Source: Actinopolyspora xinjiangensis (lineage in GTDB: Bacteria; Actinomycetota; Actinomycetes; Mycobacteriales; Pseudonocardiaceae). Taken from it: DNA of 64,000 nucleotides. Positions 42,658 through 52,747 of the stretch are shown here, piece after piece. The notes under the pieces are model-generated. The model was given only the letters and a program-made list of their open reading frames with translations. It ran no database searches and was not told the DNA's origin. The DNA lies in assembly GCF_900104475.1 (NCBI RefSeq), contig NZ_FNJR01000007.1, positions 62,001 to 126,000 on the forward strand, read 5' to 3'. Numbering within the stretch: the first letter of the stretch is position 1; every line of letters starts with the position of its first letter. A program made the translations under genes and the position numbers.

Positions 42658-43530
42658 ATGACCACCCCGCCGGGTGTGGTGACCGAGCACGTGGAGTTCC
42701 CGGCCGGAACGATCCGCTACCACCGGGCCGGTTCGGCGGGACCTCCCGTCGTGCTGCTGCACGGTGGCGGCATCGACAACGCGATGATCAGCTGGCGGCA
42801 CGCGATTCCCGCGCTGGCCGTGGACCACCGGGTCTTCCTTCCGGATCTGCCCCGCCACGGCGGGAGCGGGAACTGGAGGGGCAACGCCGGGCAACGGACC
42901 TTGGAAGAGGTGCTGCGCTGGCTGCTGGACCTGTGGGGGCTCGACAGAGCGGTGTTGGTGGGCCTGTCCACGGGAGGCAGTGTCGTGACGGGATTCACCC
43001 TCCGCCACCCGCAACGGGTCAACGGCCTCGTGCTCGTCGCTTCCGCTGGACTGCGGCACCGGATCGAGGGCCAGTCGGCGACCCACCTCATGCTGCGATC
43101 CCGTTTCAGCGGTCCCGCCATCGCCGCGCTCGCGGGCATGTCCCGTGGACTGTGCCGGCAGTACCTGAAGCGCGGTGTGCTGCACGATCCCGCGCGGATG
43201 GCCGACACCGAACAGCTACTCGACGAGGTCCTCACGGAGGCGCGCGAAAGTGGTTCGGTCTTCTCCGACTGGCAGTTCGAGGCGGTGGGTAGCAGGAGCA
43301 TGCGGGTCAACCACCTGCCCTGTTTGGACCGTGTCCGCTGTCCGACCGTGTTCGTCCACGGCGAGTCCGACCGCCAGGTCCCGGTCGAGGCCTCCCGGAC
43401 GGCGGCCCGTGCCGTCGCGGGTTCGGAACTGCGGGTGCTCACCGAAGCGGGCCACTGGTGCCAGCGTGAGAAACCCGACGAGTTCAACGCCGTGCTGCGG
43501 CAGTTCCTCAACGGCGACGGCCTCGGCTGA
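42658..43530 (+). CDS. Alpha/beta hydrolase inserted between tsaC and prmC
   Basis: A 290-residue alpha/beta hydrolase: VVLLHGGGIDNAMISWRHAI (oxyanion region, HGGG), nucleophile elbow GLSTGGSVV (Ser), acid in VFVHGESDRQVPVE and His in LTEAGHWCQREKP. The pattern is that of C-C-bond or ester hydrolases acting on small molecules. The substrate is not predictable. ATG 42658 has AGGAGG five bases upstream, which settles the start over the longer frame. It stands on the opposite strand to all its neighbours and interrupts a gene order conserved in actinobacteria (prmC-tsaC), so it probably arrived by insertion. Confidence 0.87.
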   Translation: MTTPPGVVTEHVEFPAGTIRYHRAGSAGPPVVLLHGGGIDNAMISWRHAIPALAVDHRVFLPDLPRHGGSGNWRGNAGQRTLEEVLRWLLDLWGLDRAVLVGLSTGGSVVTGFTLRHPQRVNGLVLVASAGLRHRIEGQSATHLMLRSRFSGPAIAALAGMSRGLCRQYLKRGVLHDPARMADTEQLLDEVLTEARESGSVFSDWQFEAVGSRSMRVNHLPCLDRVRCPTVFVHGESDRQVPVEASRTAARAVAGSELRVLTEAGHWCQREKPDEFNAVLRQFLNGDGLG

Positions 43531-43603
43531 TCCGCCGGAACCACCCTGCGGAACGGTCAACGCCCCGAGGCGCGAACGCTCCGCGTGGACGTGTCCGGCC
43601 CCG

Positions 43604-44488
43604 TCAATCGGCCCAGTCGTCGCGGCGGACCCGTGCGGCTGTCGCGAAGCGGGGACGTCCGGCCAGATCCCTGTGGTCACGCACCTCGGTCAACTCCCCG
43701 AAACCGCGCATGAGCGCGGGCAGCGCCTCGCCGTGCGTGTCATCGTGCTCGATCGCCACCATCCCTTCGGAACGCAGCAACCGGGTGGCACACCTGAGCA
43801 CGTGCGGCATCAACTCCAGCCCGTCCCGGCCCGCGAACACGGCGGCGTGCGGATCGTACTCCCACACTTCCGGGGGCACCGGCGTGCCCTCCGGGACGTA
43901 GGGCGGATTGCAGACGAGCAGATCGACGAGCCCGTCGAACCCGGACAGCAGGGTCGGATCGGTGACGTCACCCGCCGAGACCTCCACCGGAGCACTCCGC
44001 GCACCACGGCACGATCCGGCGTTGTGGCGCGCCCACTCCAACGCCGCGGAATCGTTGTCCACGGCCAGTACCCGGGCGTCCGGCCGACGCTGGGCCACGG
44101 CCAGCGCGAGAGCCCCCGAGCCGCTGCACAGATCCACGACCAGGGGGGCGGGCACCTCTCGGACGCGCGTCAACGCCCATTCCAGCAGCTGCTCGGTCTC
44201 CGGACGCGGCACGAACACGCCGGGGCCGACCGACAGCGTCGTGTTCCCCAGCACGGCCGTGCCGGTCAGATGCTGCAGCGGCACACGTTCCGCGCGTCGC
44301 CGCACCAACTCGTGCAGCGAGTCGAGCACGGACTGGTCCACCCGTGAGACCGTGACGAGCCTGGTGCGCTCGACACCGAGCAGGTGCGCGGCCAGCGACT
44401 CGACGTCGACCCGCGGGCTCGGAATCCCGGCGGCCGCCAGCACGCGCTCGCCTTCCAGGATGGCCAACCGCAGCGGCTTTCGGTCCAC
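43604..44488 (-). CDS. prmC: Release factor glutamine methyltransferase PrmC
   Basis: A 294-residue methyltransferase that modifies the GGQ glutamine of release factors. An N-terminal helical domain (residues 1-75) recognises the factor. The SAM-binding core has VVDLCSGSGALALAVAQ and VLAVDNDSAAL. The catalytic NPPYVPEG motif is intact. GTG 44488 gives MDRKPLRLAILEGERVL, the family start, with AAAGGA upstream. It is next to prfA, its substrate gene, in the usual order. Confidence 0.95.
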   Translation of the reverse strand: MDRKPLRLAILEGERVLAAAGIPSPRVDVESLAAHLLGVERTRLVTVSRVDQSVLDSLHELVRRRAERVPLQHLTGTAVLGNTTLSVGPGVFVPRPETEQLLEWALTRVREVPAPLVVDLCSGSGALALAVAQRRPDARVLAVDNDSAALEWARHNAGSCRGARSAPVEVSAGDVTDPTLLSGFDGLVDLLVCNPPYVPEGTPVPPEVWEYDPHAAVFAGRDGLELMPHVLRCATRLLRSEGMVAIEHDDTHGEALPALMRGFGELTEVRDHRDLAGRPRFATAARVRRDDWAD

Positions 44489-44677
44489 GGAAGCAACGAT
44501 CCTTTCACCATGACTCGCCGGGCCGAGACCTCGCGGCGGCCTCCGATGTCCGCGGGAGCACCGAACGGTTCCGAGAACGACTCGCACTGTCGAGCCGCGG
44601 CATTCCCGTGCGGAACGGGAGCGGGTCGGGTCGCCCCGGCGCACGCCAGCGCGCGGCTGCGCGGTACACCAGCCGGA

Positions 44678-45748
44678 TCAGACCCCGGCCTCCATCCGTT
44701 CCCTGCGGTCGGCCTCGCGCAACGCGCCGAGGACGGAATCCAGCTCCCCCTCCAGCACGTGGTCGAGGTTGTAGGCCTTGAAGTTGATGCGGTGGTCGGA
44801 GATCCGGTTCTCCGGGAAGTTGTAGGTGCGCACCCGCTCCGAGCGGTCCACGGTACGGACCTGGCTTCGCCGCGTCTCGGCCACTTCCCGTTCCGCTTCC
44901 TCCTCGGCCATGGCCTGCAGTCGGGCACGCAGCACCTGAATGGCGCGCAGCTTGTTCTGCAGCTGCGACTTCTCGTTCTGGCAGGCGACCACGACGCCCG
45001 AGGGCAGATGGGTGATCCGTACCGCCGAGTCCGTGGTGTTCACGCTCTGTCCACCGGGCCCGGAGGAACGGTAGACGTCGACGCGCAGATCCTTCTCGTC
45101 GACCTCGACCTCGACCTCCTCCGGCTCCGGATAAACCAGCACACCTGCGGCGGAGGTGTGTACCCGTCCCTGCGACTCGGTGACGGGGACGCGCTGCACG
45201 CGGTGGACGCCGCCCTCGAACTTGAGCTTGGACCAAACTCCCTCGAGACCGGGTTCTCCCCGGGACTTGACCGTGGCGATGACGTCCTTGTAGCCGCCCA
45301 GCTCGGACTCGGTGGCTCCGAGCACCTCGGCCTGCCACCCCTGCCGCTCGGCGAACCGCAGGTACATCCGAAGCAGGTCACCCGCGAACAACGCCGACTC
45401 CTCGCCGCCCTCACCGGACTTGATCTCCAGCACGACGTCGGAGCCGTCCCGTTGGTCACGCGGTGCCAGCAGTTCGGCGAGCCTGTCCTCCAACTCCGGA
45501 ACGCGCAGTTCGAGCTGCTCCGCCTCACTGGCCAGTCCCGGGTCCTCCTCGGCCAGCTCCCGCGCGGTGGACAGGTCGGAACGGACCTGTTCGAGCTCCC
45601 GTGCCGTCCGAACGATCGGGGTCAGCTCGGCGTGCCGCTTGCCGAGCTTGCGCGCCCGTGCCTGATCGGCGTGCACCTCCGGATCCGCGAGCCGCCCTTC
45701 GAGCTCGGTGTACTCGGCGAGCAACTCCTCGAGCCTCGACGTCTCCAC
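44678..45748 (-). CDS. prfA: Peptide chain release factor 1
   Basis: About 356 residues. RF1 reads UAA and UAG. The recognition tripeptide region is [14 protein letters not shown] (P-V-T, the PxT type of RF1) and the hydrolysis motif is [18 protein letters not shown], whose Gln is methylated by PrmC. The start could be GTG 45760 or GTG 45748. I prefer the latter because GGGGAG lies four bases upstream. It follows rpmE after a 10-bp stem-loop and is followed by prmC. Confidence 0.96.
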   Translation of the reverse strand: METSRLEELLAEYTELEGRLADPEVHADQARARKLGKRHAELTPIVRTARELEQVRSDLSTARELAEEDPGLASEAEQLELRVPELEDRLAELLAPRDQRDGSDVVLEIKSGEGGEESALFAGDLLRMYLRFAERQGWQAEVLGATESELGGYKDVIATVKSRGEPGLEGVWSKLKFEGGVHRVQRVPVTESQGRVHTSAAGVLVYPEPEEVEVEVDEKDLRVDVYRSSGPGGQSVNTTDSAVRITHLPSGVVVACQNEKSQLQNKLRAIQVLRARLQAMAEEEAEREVAETRRSQVRTVDRSERVRTYNFPENRISDHRINFKAYNLDHVLEGELDSVLGALREADRRERMEAGV

Positions 45749-45786
45749 GGTGCTCCCCACTTTCGCTACGAGTCCGACACGAGAAC

Positions 45787-45819
45787 GGCGCCCGCCACGT
45801 CGACGAACCGGCGGGCGCC
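45787..45819 (-). terminator. Stem-loop between rpmE and prfA
   Basis: GGCGCCCGCC pairs perfectly with GGCGGGCGCC (10 bp, 13-base loop), starting 11 bases after the rpmE stop. It should terminate most rpmE transcripts. Read-through would feed prfA. Confidence 0.7.
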
Positions 45820-45829
45820 ACGGACTCGG

Positions 45830-46060
45830 CTACTTCTTGGTACGAGCGTTCTGCGGACGACGACCGTAGCGAGCCTCGAACTTGGCCACGCGACCACCGG
45901 TGTCCAGGATCTTCTGCTTGCCCGTGTAGAACGGGTGACAGTTGGAGCAGACCTCGACGTTGATGTGGCCGTCGGTCCGGGTGCTGCGCGTGGTGAACGT
46001 GTTGCCGCAGTCGCAGGTGACCTGCGTCTCGACGTACTCGGGGTGGATGTCACTCTTCAT
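45830..46060 (-). CDS. rpmE: Ribosomal protein L31 (zinc-binding type)
   Basis: A 76-residue 50S protein. It retains the zinc ligands in VTCDCGNTF and [12 protein letters not shown] (C-x-C ... C-x2-C), so it is the zinc-containing C+ form; many actinobacteria also have a C- paralogue elsewhere. It begins [14 protein letters not shown], the family start, with GAGGAGAGG upstream of ATG 46060. It lies between rho and prfA, the typical actinobacterial position. Confidence 0.97.
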   Translation of the reverse strand: MKSDIHPEYVETQVTCDCGNTFTTRSTRTDGHINVEVCSNCHPFYTGKQKILDTGGRVAKFEARYGRRPQNARTKK

Positions 46061-46424
46061 GTCTCGTCCTCTCCTCGTGGCACCGGGTCCTCGCGGCGTC
46101 AACCGGAGGTGAACCGGCACCGGAACGGGTTCCGATTCTGCCAGACCGGGGGCCACTGCTCCGCAACGCCCGACCGGGGACGGGTATTCCGGCGGAGGTG
46201 CAGCCGGCCCACTGCCGCGCGCCGGGAACCGCGCGGTACTCCTGACGGCGGCTCACCGGTACCGGGTACTCGGCCGAGGTGTTCCGACGGCCTGCGTGAC
46301 GGTTCGGCGCGTCACGCGGCAGCGGGGCACGTGGCGTAGTACCCGCCAGTGTGCCCCGCGGCGCTGTCCGAATCCCGATCACGCGGGCGGTGCCCGCTCA
46401 GGCAGCGGTCCTCGCAGCGGTCGC
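46061..46424. other. Intergenic region between rho and rpmE
   Basis: No gene is supported in these 364 bases. A strong hairpin near the rho stop is described separately. The rpmE promoter should lie at the left end but was not identified with confidence. Confidence 0.5.
46323..46358 (-). terminator. Terminator hairpin after rho
   Basis: CGGGGCAC (46323-46330) pairs with GTGCCCCG (46351-46358). An inner stem TGGCG/CGCCA continues it after a small asymmetric bulge. It is 67 bases downstream of the rho stop on the minus strand. Confidence 0.65.
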
Positions 46425-48410
46425 CTACTCGTCCTCCTTGCCCGGCGTGGTCTTGGCCACCTGGGTGAGGAACTCGATGTTGGTACGGGTCTTGCGCAAC
46501 CGGTCCTGTACCAGTTCGAGCGCCTGCTGCGTGTCCAGCGCGGCCAGCACCCGACGCAGCTTGTGATGCACGGCCAGTTCGTCGGACGACATCAGCAGCT
46601 CGTCCTTGCGGGTGCTGGAGGCATCGACATCCACAGCCGGGAACAGCTGTTTGTTGGCGAGCTTGCGGTCGAGCTTGAGCTCGGCGTTGCCGGTCCCCTT
46701 GAACTCCTCGAAGATCACGGTGTCCATGGCGGAACCGGTCTCGACCAGCGCCGTGGCGAAGATGGTCAGCGACCCACCGTTCTCGATGTTGCGCGCCGCG
46801 CCCAGGAAGCGCTTGGGCGGGTACAGCGCCGTGGAGTCGACACCACCGGACAGAATCCGGCCGGATGCCGGGGCCGAGAGGTTGTAGGCACGGCCGAGGC
46901 GCGTGATCGAGTCCAACAGCACGACGACGTCGTGTCCCATCTCGACCAGCCGCTTGGCGCGCTCGATGGACAGCTCGGCGACGGTGGTGTGGTCCGACGG
47001 CGGACGGTCGAATGTGGAGGCGATCACCTCGCCCTTGACCGAACGCTGCATGTCGGTGACCTCTTCCGGCCGCTCGTCGGCGAGCACGACCATCAGATGG
47101 CACTCGGGGTTGTTCGTGGTGATGGAGTTGGCGATCGACTGCAGGACCATCGTCTTGCCCGCCTTCGGCGGGGAGACGATCAGCGCACGCTGCCCCTTGC
47201 CCACGGGCATGACCAGGTCGATGACCCGGCTGGTCATTCCCTGCGGGTCGGTTTCCAGCCGCAGCCGTTCGTTCGGGTAGAGCGGCGTGAGCTTGTGGAA
47301 CTCCGAGCGCTTCTTGGCCGCCTCGGGCTCCAGGCCGTTGATGGCGTCGACGCGCACCAGCGGGTTGAACTTCTGCCGCTGCTGCTCACCCTCGCGCGGC
47401 TGCCGGACCACGCCCTTGATGGCGTCGCCGCGACGCAGCCCGTACTTGCGGACCAGCGAAAGCGAGACGTAGACGTCGTTGGGTCCGGCGAGATACCCGG
47501 AGGTGCGGACGAACGCGTAGTTCTCCAGCACGTCGAGGATGCCCGCCACCGGCAGCAGCACATCGTCGTCGCGCACCTCGGGCTCGTTGTCGCCGCGTCC
47601 GCGTCCGCGTCTGCGGTCCCGGAAACGACGGCTGCGCCTGTTGCCGCGCTCGTCGTCGTCCTGCCGGTTGTTGTCGTTGCGATTGTCCGGACGACCGTCC
47701 CTGCGGCCTTCCTGCCTGTCGCCGTTACCGCCGTCCTGACGGTCCTGTCGACTGTCGGTGCGCTCCGCGCGGCCGCTGTTGTCGGAGCCGCTGCCGCGTT
47801 CGTCGGAGCTCTGGTCCTGGTTGCCGGACTGGCGCTGCGAGGAGCGGCGGCGACGGTTGTTGCGACGTCCCTCGTCCCCGGAGCCGTCACCGCCGGAGCG
47901 GCGTGAACCGCCCCGGTTCGGCGCGGAACCGTTCGACCGCTTCTCGGTTCCCGTCGCGGTCTCGGCGGCCGAGTCGGTGGCATCGTCCTTATCGGAGGGC
48001 GAGGCGGTCGCCGTCGCGCCGGACGTCCTTCCGTCCGACCGGTTCTTGGCTCCCCGTCCCTTGCTCTCCTGGCTCTTGGTCTCCTGACCGCTGTCCTCAG
48101 GGGCCGCCTGCTGGTCGAGAGTCGGCTGCCGAGTGCCGGAGTCCGCCTGACGCGGCGCGGCGGCACCCCCCTGACGCTCCTTGATCGCGGCGATCAGGTC
48201 GCCCTTGCGCAGGCCCGTGGTGTCGATCCCCAATTCGCCGGCGAGCTGCCGCAATTCGGCGAGCACCATGCCCGAAAGGCCACCGCGGCGACGTGCGCCG
48301 CCGTTGGCCCCTGCTCCGGAGGCTGCCTGCTGCGACGACTCGGACTCCTGCCGGCCGGACGGAGAGACGCCGTTGGTCGTCTCGCTGCTCAACAGATCGG
48401 TGTTGCTCAC
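46425..48410 (-). CDS. rho: Transcription termination factor Rho
   Basis: A 661-residue hexameric RNA helicase. Residues about 46-80 form the Rho N-terminal helix domain (LAELRQLAGELGIDTTGLRKGDLIAAI). Residues about 81-280 are an insert very rich in Arg, Asn, Asp, Gln and Gly, typical of actinobacterial Rho and likely RNA-binding and disordered. The primary RNA-binding fold follows (GILDVLENYAFVRTSGYLAGPNDVYVS), then Walker A SPPKAGKT (residues 413-420) and the Q- and R-loop regions. Residues of the bicyclomycin pocket appear conserved. The start is GTG 48410 with GGAAGGAC upstream. A leader region of up to 1 kb precedes it. Confidence 0.97.
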   Translation of the reverse strand: MSNTDLLSSETTNGVSPSGRQESESSQQAASGAGANGGARRRGGLSGMVLAELRQLAGELGIDTTGLRKGDLIAAIKERQGGAAAPRQADSGTRQPTLDQQAAPEDSGQETKSQESKGRGAKNRSDGRTSGATATASPSDKDDATDSAAETATGTEKRSNGSAPNRGGSRRSGGDGSGDEGRRNNRRRRSSQRQSGNQDQSSDERGSGSDNSGRAERTDSRQDRQDGGNGDRQEGRRDGRPDNRNDNNRQDDDERGNRRSRRFRDRRRGRGRGDNEPEVRDDDVLLPVAGILDVLENYAFVRTSGYLAGPNDVYVSLSLVRKYGLRRGDAIKGVVRQPREGEQQRQKFNPLVRVDAINGLEPEAAKKRSEFHKLTPLYPNERLRLETDPQGMTSRVIDLVMPVGKGQRALIVSPPKAGKTMVLQSIANSITTNNPECHLMVVLADERPEEVTDMQRSVKGEVIASTFDRPPSDHTTVAELSIERAKRLVEMGHDVVVLLDSITRLGRAYNLSAPASGRILSGGVDSTALYPPKRFLGAARNIENGGSLTIFATALVETGSAMDTVIFEEFKGTGNAELKLDRKLANKQLFPAVDVDASSTRKDELLMSSDELAVHHKLRRVLAALDTQQALELVQDRLRKTRTNIEFLTQVAKTTPGKEDE

Positions 48411-49407
48411 GAATGTCCTTCCTGACCGGATCCGCGCCTCCTACGCGGCCCAGCGGATTCCCCGCCCGCTGCGAACGCGGGCGGCCTTGTAGTGCTACCG
48501 GCCCCTGTATCGAATGAACTCGACGAGGACACCCGGCGCGCGTGGTGTCGGCACCCACTCGAAATCCGGCAGCGCCGGGCAGCGGAGGCGCCCGACTCGC
48601 GCACCCATGGTGATATCACTCGTCCACAGCGGTACCACCACCTGCCGGAACAACCGTGACCGTGTTCGCTCACCATTCGCGGATGCATGCCTTGCTGCCC
48701 ACTAGTTCCCGGACTCACCGAATCGACCGACGTCGACGGGGTCGGCGCTGTTCGCCCGGAGCGTGACCCGGCGCGGTTACCGAATACGGCGACCGAAGGC
48801 GGTGAAGCCTCCACTGTGGTCACCGAGCTGTTCGTGACTGCCGTGCGGAACCACAATCCGTAACGCCAGAGCTCCCAGTCCGACACCGGCTACTGCGTGA
48901 AGTTGGACTCGACGACGCGAACCCCATTGAGTTGACAACTCCTGCCTCGGCCACCGCGATCGGCCACTCGCCATCTTGAGCTTCACCCGGAAGGTGGAGT
49001 CGATTCACAGCGAGGGATGCGTCCCGGAACGAATCTTCCGGATAAGGCACCGGCGCCGATGCGCCCGGTGACTGATTGACCTTGAGGGTATACGCCGAGT
49101 CACTCCGGTGCAACAACCAAGAGCATGACACGCCCCCGCTGGAGCGCCCCTACTCGGTCACGATTCCGCCGGTCTCACCCGTCGAACCTCGAACCCGGCG
49201 CCAAAGCACGGGGTTCCACCAGCTCGGCCCTCGTGACCCCGGTTGTTCGCCGGACCGATGGTTCGACGACGGCGATGCCGACACCCCCTTTATACCACTC
49301 GCGGTGTCGAGCTCCGCCACCCCCGCCGGACGGAGCCGGAAGCCCCGGAAGCCACCGCTCGGGGAGGAGTGGCCGAGCGGCGACCGCCCCGACGGTACTC
49401 CGGTCGG
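48411..49407. promoter_or_regulatory. 997-base region between thrB and rho
   Basis: No gene could be supported. Frames on either strand lack ribosome binding sites and recognisable sequence, and base composition is less GC-biased than in coding regions. A hairpin CCGCCCGC-N7-GCGGGCGG lies 52-74 bases before the rho start (48462-48484). Such a long space before rho is consistent with a regulated leader, since rho is autoregulated in other bacteria, but that is inference. Confidence 0.5.
48462..48484 (-). promoter_or_regulatory. Hairpin in rho leader
   Basis: A perfect 8-bp stem CCGCCCGC/GCGGGCGG with a seven-base loop, 52 bases upstream of the rho GTG. Candidate attenuator. Confidence 0.45.
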
Positions 49408-50361
49408 TCAGTGGCTCTCCTCGATCCGCACACCCGCTCGGTCGACATCCAGCCGCACGAGCTCGAACCCCTCCGGCAGCCCGTCACGGGAAAGCTCTCC
49501 GCCGGGAGGCAGGGCGAGTACCGTGGGGCCCGCCCCCGAAACAGCGGCGGGCACACCGCCGTCCCGCAACCACCGGACGAGCTCCAGGGTCTCCGGCATG
49601 GCCGGCCTCCGGTACTCCTGGTGCAGCCGGTCCTCGGTGGCTTCGAGCAGCAGCTCCGGATCGGTGGTGAGGGCGTGCACGGCCAGCGCCGTGCGTCCCG
49701 CGGCGAAGGCCGCGTCAGCGTGCGGCACCTCCGACGGCAACAGCCCCCTCATCGTATGAGTGGCGGACTCGACACGGGGGATCAGGACCACCGGGGCCAG
49801 TTCCGAATGAGGTTCCAGACGAACGGATCGATAACGATTTTCCACACTCCACGCCACGACCAGCCCACCGAACAGGGTGGCCGCGACGTTGTCGGCGTGT
49901 CCCTCGTAGGAAGCGGCCAGCTGCAACGCCTCCGGACGGACCCGCTCGGAACGCACATCGAAACCCGCCAGCCGGTAACCGGCGGCCACACCGGCGACTA
50001 TGGCGGCCGCGGACGATCCCAGTCCTCGCGCGTGCGGCACCGCGTTCGTGCAACGCAGCCGCAACGCCGGTGGTGACACGCCGAGCCGGTCCATGGTGGC
50101 GTGCAGCACCCGGACCACCAGGTGACTCTCGTCCTCGGGAACCTCCCCCGCCCCCGAACCGGTGATTTCGACCCGAGCGGTACCGGCAGCGGCCTCGACC
50201 GGGGTGACCTCCACGACGTCGTGCAGCGACAGCGCCATGGCCAACGCGTCGAAGCCGGAACCGAGATTCGCGGTGGAGGCGGGCACTGTCACCCGGAACG
50301 CGCCACTCGGCCGACCGCCGACCGCACCGGCCCCGTCAGCGGCGGCGGCATCCGGACTCAA
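49408..50361 (-). CDS. thrB: Homoserine kinase
   Basis: A 317-residue GHMP kinase phosphorylating homoserine. [23 protein letters not shown] is the conserved N-terminal motif, [19 protein letters not shown] the phosphate-binding loop, and [12 protein letters not shown] the third GHMP motif. The start appears to be TTG 50361, which overlaps the thrC stop (TTGA) and has GGAG five bases upstream. Alternative starts nearer the FRVTVPAST motif would leave a gap. It is the last gene of lysA-hom-thrC-thrB. Confidence 0.93.
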   Translation of the reverse strand: MSPDAAAADGAGAVGGRPSGAFRVTVPASTANLGSGFDALAMALSLHDVVEVTPVEAAAGTARVEITGSGAGEVPEDESHLVVRVLHATMDRLGVSPPALRLRCTNAVPHARGLGSSAAAIVAGVAAGYRLAGFDVRSERVRPEALQLAASYEGHADNVAATLFGGLVVAWSVENRYRSVRLEPHSELAPVVLIPRVESATHTMRGLLPSEVPHADAAFAAGRTALAVHALTTDPELLLEATEDRLHQEYRRPAMPETLELVRWLRDGGVPAAVSGAGPTVLALPPGGELSRDGLPEGFELVRLDVDRAGVRIEESH

Positions 50362-51446
50362 GACAACTCCAGGGCCGTGGCGACGGCCTCCGGATCCACG
50401 GGCAGGGGCTCCACCTCCACCATGTCGGCCAACGCCGTGTCCGGGTCCTTGAGCCCGTGACCGGTGACCGTGCACACCACGGTGGAACCGGCGGGTAACC
50501 TGCCGTCCTCGGAAGTGGCCAGCAGGCCCGCGATGCTCGACGCCGAGGCCGGTTCCACGAACACACCCTCCCGGGAGGCCAACAGCCGGTAGGCGTCCAG
50601 AATCCGTTCGTCGGTCACCGCCTCGAACAGCCCGTTCGAGGCGTCCCTCGCGGCCACGGCGCCGGTCCAGGAAGCCGGGCTGCCCACGCGGATCGCGGTG
50701 GCCAGGGTCTCCGGGGAGGAGACCGGCTCACCGGAGACCAACGGCGCGGCCCCCGCCGCCTGGAAACCGAACATCGCGGGAGAGCGGTCGCTGCGACCGT
50801 CGGTGGCGTACTCGGTGTAACCGGCCCAGTAGGCGGTGATGTTGCCCGCGTTGCCGACCGGCAGGCAGTGGACGTCCGGAGCGGTGCCGAGCGCGTCGCA
50901 GATCTCGAAGGCCGCCGTCTTCTGCCCGGCCAACCGAACCGGGTTGACGGAGTTGACCAGCGTCACCGGGTAGGTCGCGGCCGTTTTGCGCGCCAGCTCC
51001 AGGCAGTCGTCGAAGCTGCCCCGCACCTGCAGGATGCGAGCACCGTGGACCACGGCCTGGGCCAGTTTGCCCATGGCGATCTTGCCCTCCGGCACGAGCA
51101 CGGCCGAGGTCATCCCGGCCCGCGTCGCGTAAGCGGCCGCCGAGGCGGAGGTGTTGCCGGTGGAGGCGCAGATCACGGCGCGCATCCCCGCCGCCTTGGC
51201 GTGCGTCATCGCCACCGTCATCCCGCGGTCCTTGAACGAGCCCGTGGGGTTGGCCCCCTCGACCTTGACGAAGACCCGGCAACCGGTCAGTTCGGACAGG
51301 TAGGGGGCGGGCAGCAGCGGGGTGTTGCCCTCGTGCAGGGTCACCACCTCGGCACCGTCCGGAACACCGATCCGGTCACCGTAGGCTTCGATCACTCCCC
51401 GCCACACGGTGTCGGTCCCGGCCGCGAGTCTCGTTTCCGAGGTCAA
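50358..51446 (-). CDS. thrC: Threonine synthase
   Basis: A 362-residue PLP enzyme converting O-phosphohomoserine to threonine. The PLP lysine is in [15 protein letters not shown], the cofactor phosphate loop in [14 protein letters not shown], and [15 protein letters not shown] follows the family pattern. The short actinobacterial type. The TTG start at 51446 overlaps the hom stop (TTGA), and its own stop overlaps the thrB start, so the three genes are translationally coupled. Confidence 0.96.
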   Translation of the reverse strand: MTSETRLAAGTDTVWRGVIEAYGDRIGVPDGAEVVTLHEGNTPLLPAPYLSELTGCRVFVKVEGANPTGSFKDRGMTVAMTHAKAAGMRAVICASTGNTSASAAAYATRAGMTSAVLVPEGKIAMGKLAQAVVHGARILQVRGSFDDCLELARKTAATYPVTLVNSVNPVRLAGQKTAAFEICDALGTAPDVHCLPVGNAGNITAYWAGYTEYATDGRSDRSPAMFGFQAAGAAPLVSGEPVSSPETLATAIRVGSPASWTGAVAARDASNGLFEAVTDERILDAYRLLASREGVFVEPASASSIAGLLATSEDGRLPAGSTVVCTVTGHGLKDPDTALADMVEVEPLPVDPEAVATALELS

Positions 51447-52747
51447 GACGGTTCCCCCTCCACTCGCATAACACTGACGACCTCGTTGACCGAGGGCAAC
51501 CGAGCTATCTGATCCACCGTGGCGCGCAGCGCCGAGTCCACGGCGGTGTGGGTCACCACCACGAGGCTGGCGTCGGCACCCCGCCCCTGCTGCCGAACCA
51601 CCGAGATACTGACGTCGTGCTCGTTGAACGTGGCCGCCACCTGGGAGAGCACACCCGGCTTGTCGGCCACGTCCAGGCTGATGTGATACCTGGTGGGCGT
51701 CCAGTCCATGGAACGCGCCGGTAGTTGCGCGTGGGCGGACTCGCGTGGCCCCTTGCCGGAGACCACCACGTTGCGGGCGGCGGCGACGAGGTCGCCCAGC
51801 ACGGCGCTGGCCGTGGGAGCGCCCCCCGCCCCCTGCCCGTAGAACATGAGTTGCCCGGCGGACTCCGCCTCGACGAAGACGGCGTTGAAAGCACCGCCCA
51901 CCCCGGCCAGCGGGTGATCACGCGGGATCATGGCGGGGTGGACCCGCGCGGAGACAGACTCGGTGCCGTCCTCGTCGACCACCCGTTCGCAGATGGCCAG
52001 CAGTTTGACGGTGCGGTTGAGCGCCCGGGCCGCCTCGATGTCACCGGCGCCGACGGCGGAGATCCCCTCGCGGTGCACGTCTCCCGCCCCCACCCGAGTG
52101 TGGAAGGCGAGCGAGGCCAGGATCGCGGCCTTGGAGGCAGCGTCGAATCCGTCGACGTCGGCCGTCGGATCGGCCTCCGCGTAACCGAGCTGTCCGGCCT
52201 CCTCCAGGGTCTCCTCGTAACCCGCGCCGGTGGAGTCCATGGCGGACAGGATGTAGTTGCTGGTGCCGTTGACGATCCCCATCACCCGGGTGATGCGATC
52301 GCCCGCCAACGACTCGCGCAGCGGGCGCAGCAGCGGGATGGCACCGGCCACGGCCGCCTCGAAGTAGATGTCCACCCCGTTGGCATCGGCGGCCGCGTAC
52401 AGCTCCGAACCGTGTTCGGCCAGCAGTGCCTTGTTGGCGGTGACCACCGACTTGCCGGCGCGCAGCGCCGACAGCAGCAGCGAACGCGCCGGTTCGATAC
52501 CGCCGATCAGCTCCACCACCACGTCGGCCCCGCCCTCGACGAGAACGGTGGCGTCGGTGGTCAACAGCTGTTCGGGCACTTGGGGGTGTTTGTGCGGGCG
52601 GCGCACCGCCACTCCGGTGACGTGAACCGGCGCACCGGTTCGAGCGGCGTACTCGGTGGGGTACTCCCGAAGCAGACGCACCACCTCGGTGCCGACGGTG
52701 CCGCAGCCCAGCAGCGCCACCCTGATCGGTTCCCGATCCTCGATCAC
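51443..52747 (-). CDS. hom: Homoserine dehydrogenase
   Basis: A 434-residue NAD(P)-dependent reductase of aspartate semialdehyde, at the branch toward threonine and methionine. The dinucleotide fold is [17 protein letters not shown], the catalytic region [14 protein letters not shown] with the downstream Lys of [16 protein letters not shown]. Residues about 350-434 form an ACT domain ([18 protein letters not shown]) that should confer threonine feedback. GTG 52747 follows the lysA stop directly, with GGAGG five bases upstream. Confidence 0.97.
   Translation of the reverse strand: MIEDREPIRVALLGCGTVGTEVVRLLREYPTEYAARTGAPVHVTGVAVRRPHKHPQVPEQLLTTDATVLVEGGADVVVELIGGIEPARSLLLSALRAGKSVVTANKALLAEHGSELYAAADANGVDIYFEAAVAGAIPLLRPLRESLAGDRITRVMGIVNGTSNYILSAMDSTGAGYEETLEEAGQLGYAEADPTADVDGFDAASKAAILASLAFHTRVGAGDVHREGISAVGAGDIEAARALNRTVKLLAICERVVDEDGTESVSARVHPAMIPRDHPLAGVGGAFNAVFVEAESAGQLMFYGQGAGGAPTASAVLGDLVAAARNVVVSGKGPRESAHAQLPARSMDWTPTRYHISLDVADKPGVLSQVAATFNEHDVSISVVRQQGRGADASLVVVTHTAVDSALRATVDQIARLPSVNEVVSVMRVEGEPS

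Noticed and set aside
48820-49131. Minus-strand frame of 103 codons in the thrB-rho gap
   Set aside because: Looks superficially protein-like but overlaps another equally plausible frame, has no start signals and no recognisable motif.
49365-49440. tRNA-like string GGAGGAGTGGCCGAGCGG resembling a Ser/Leu tRNA 5' half
   Set aside because: No matching acceptor 3' strand, anticodon stem or TTCGA T-loop follows, and it runs into the thrB 3' end. Chance similarity.
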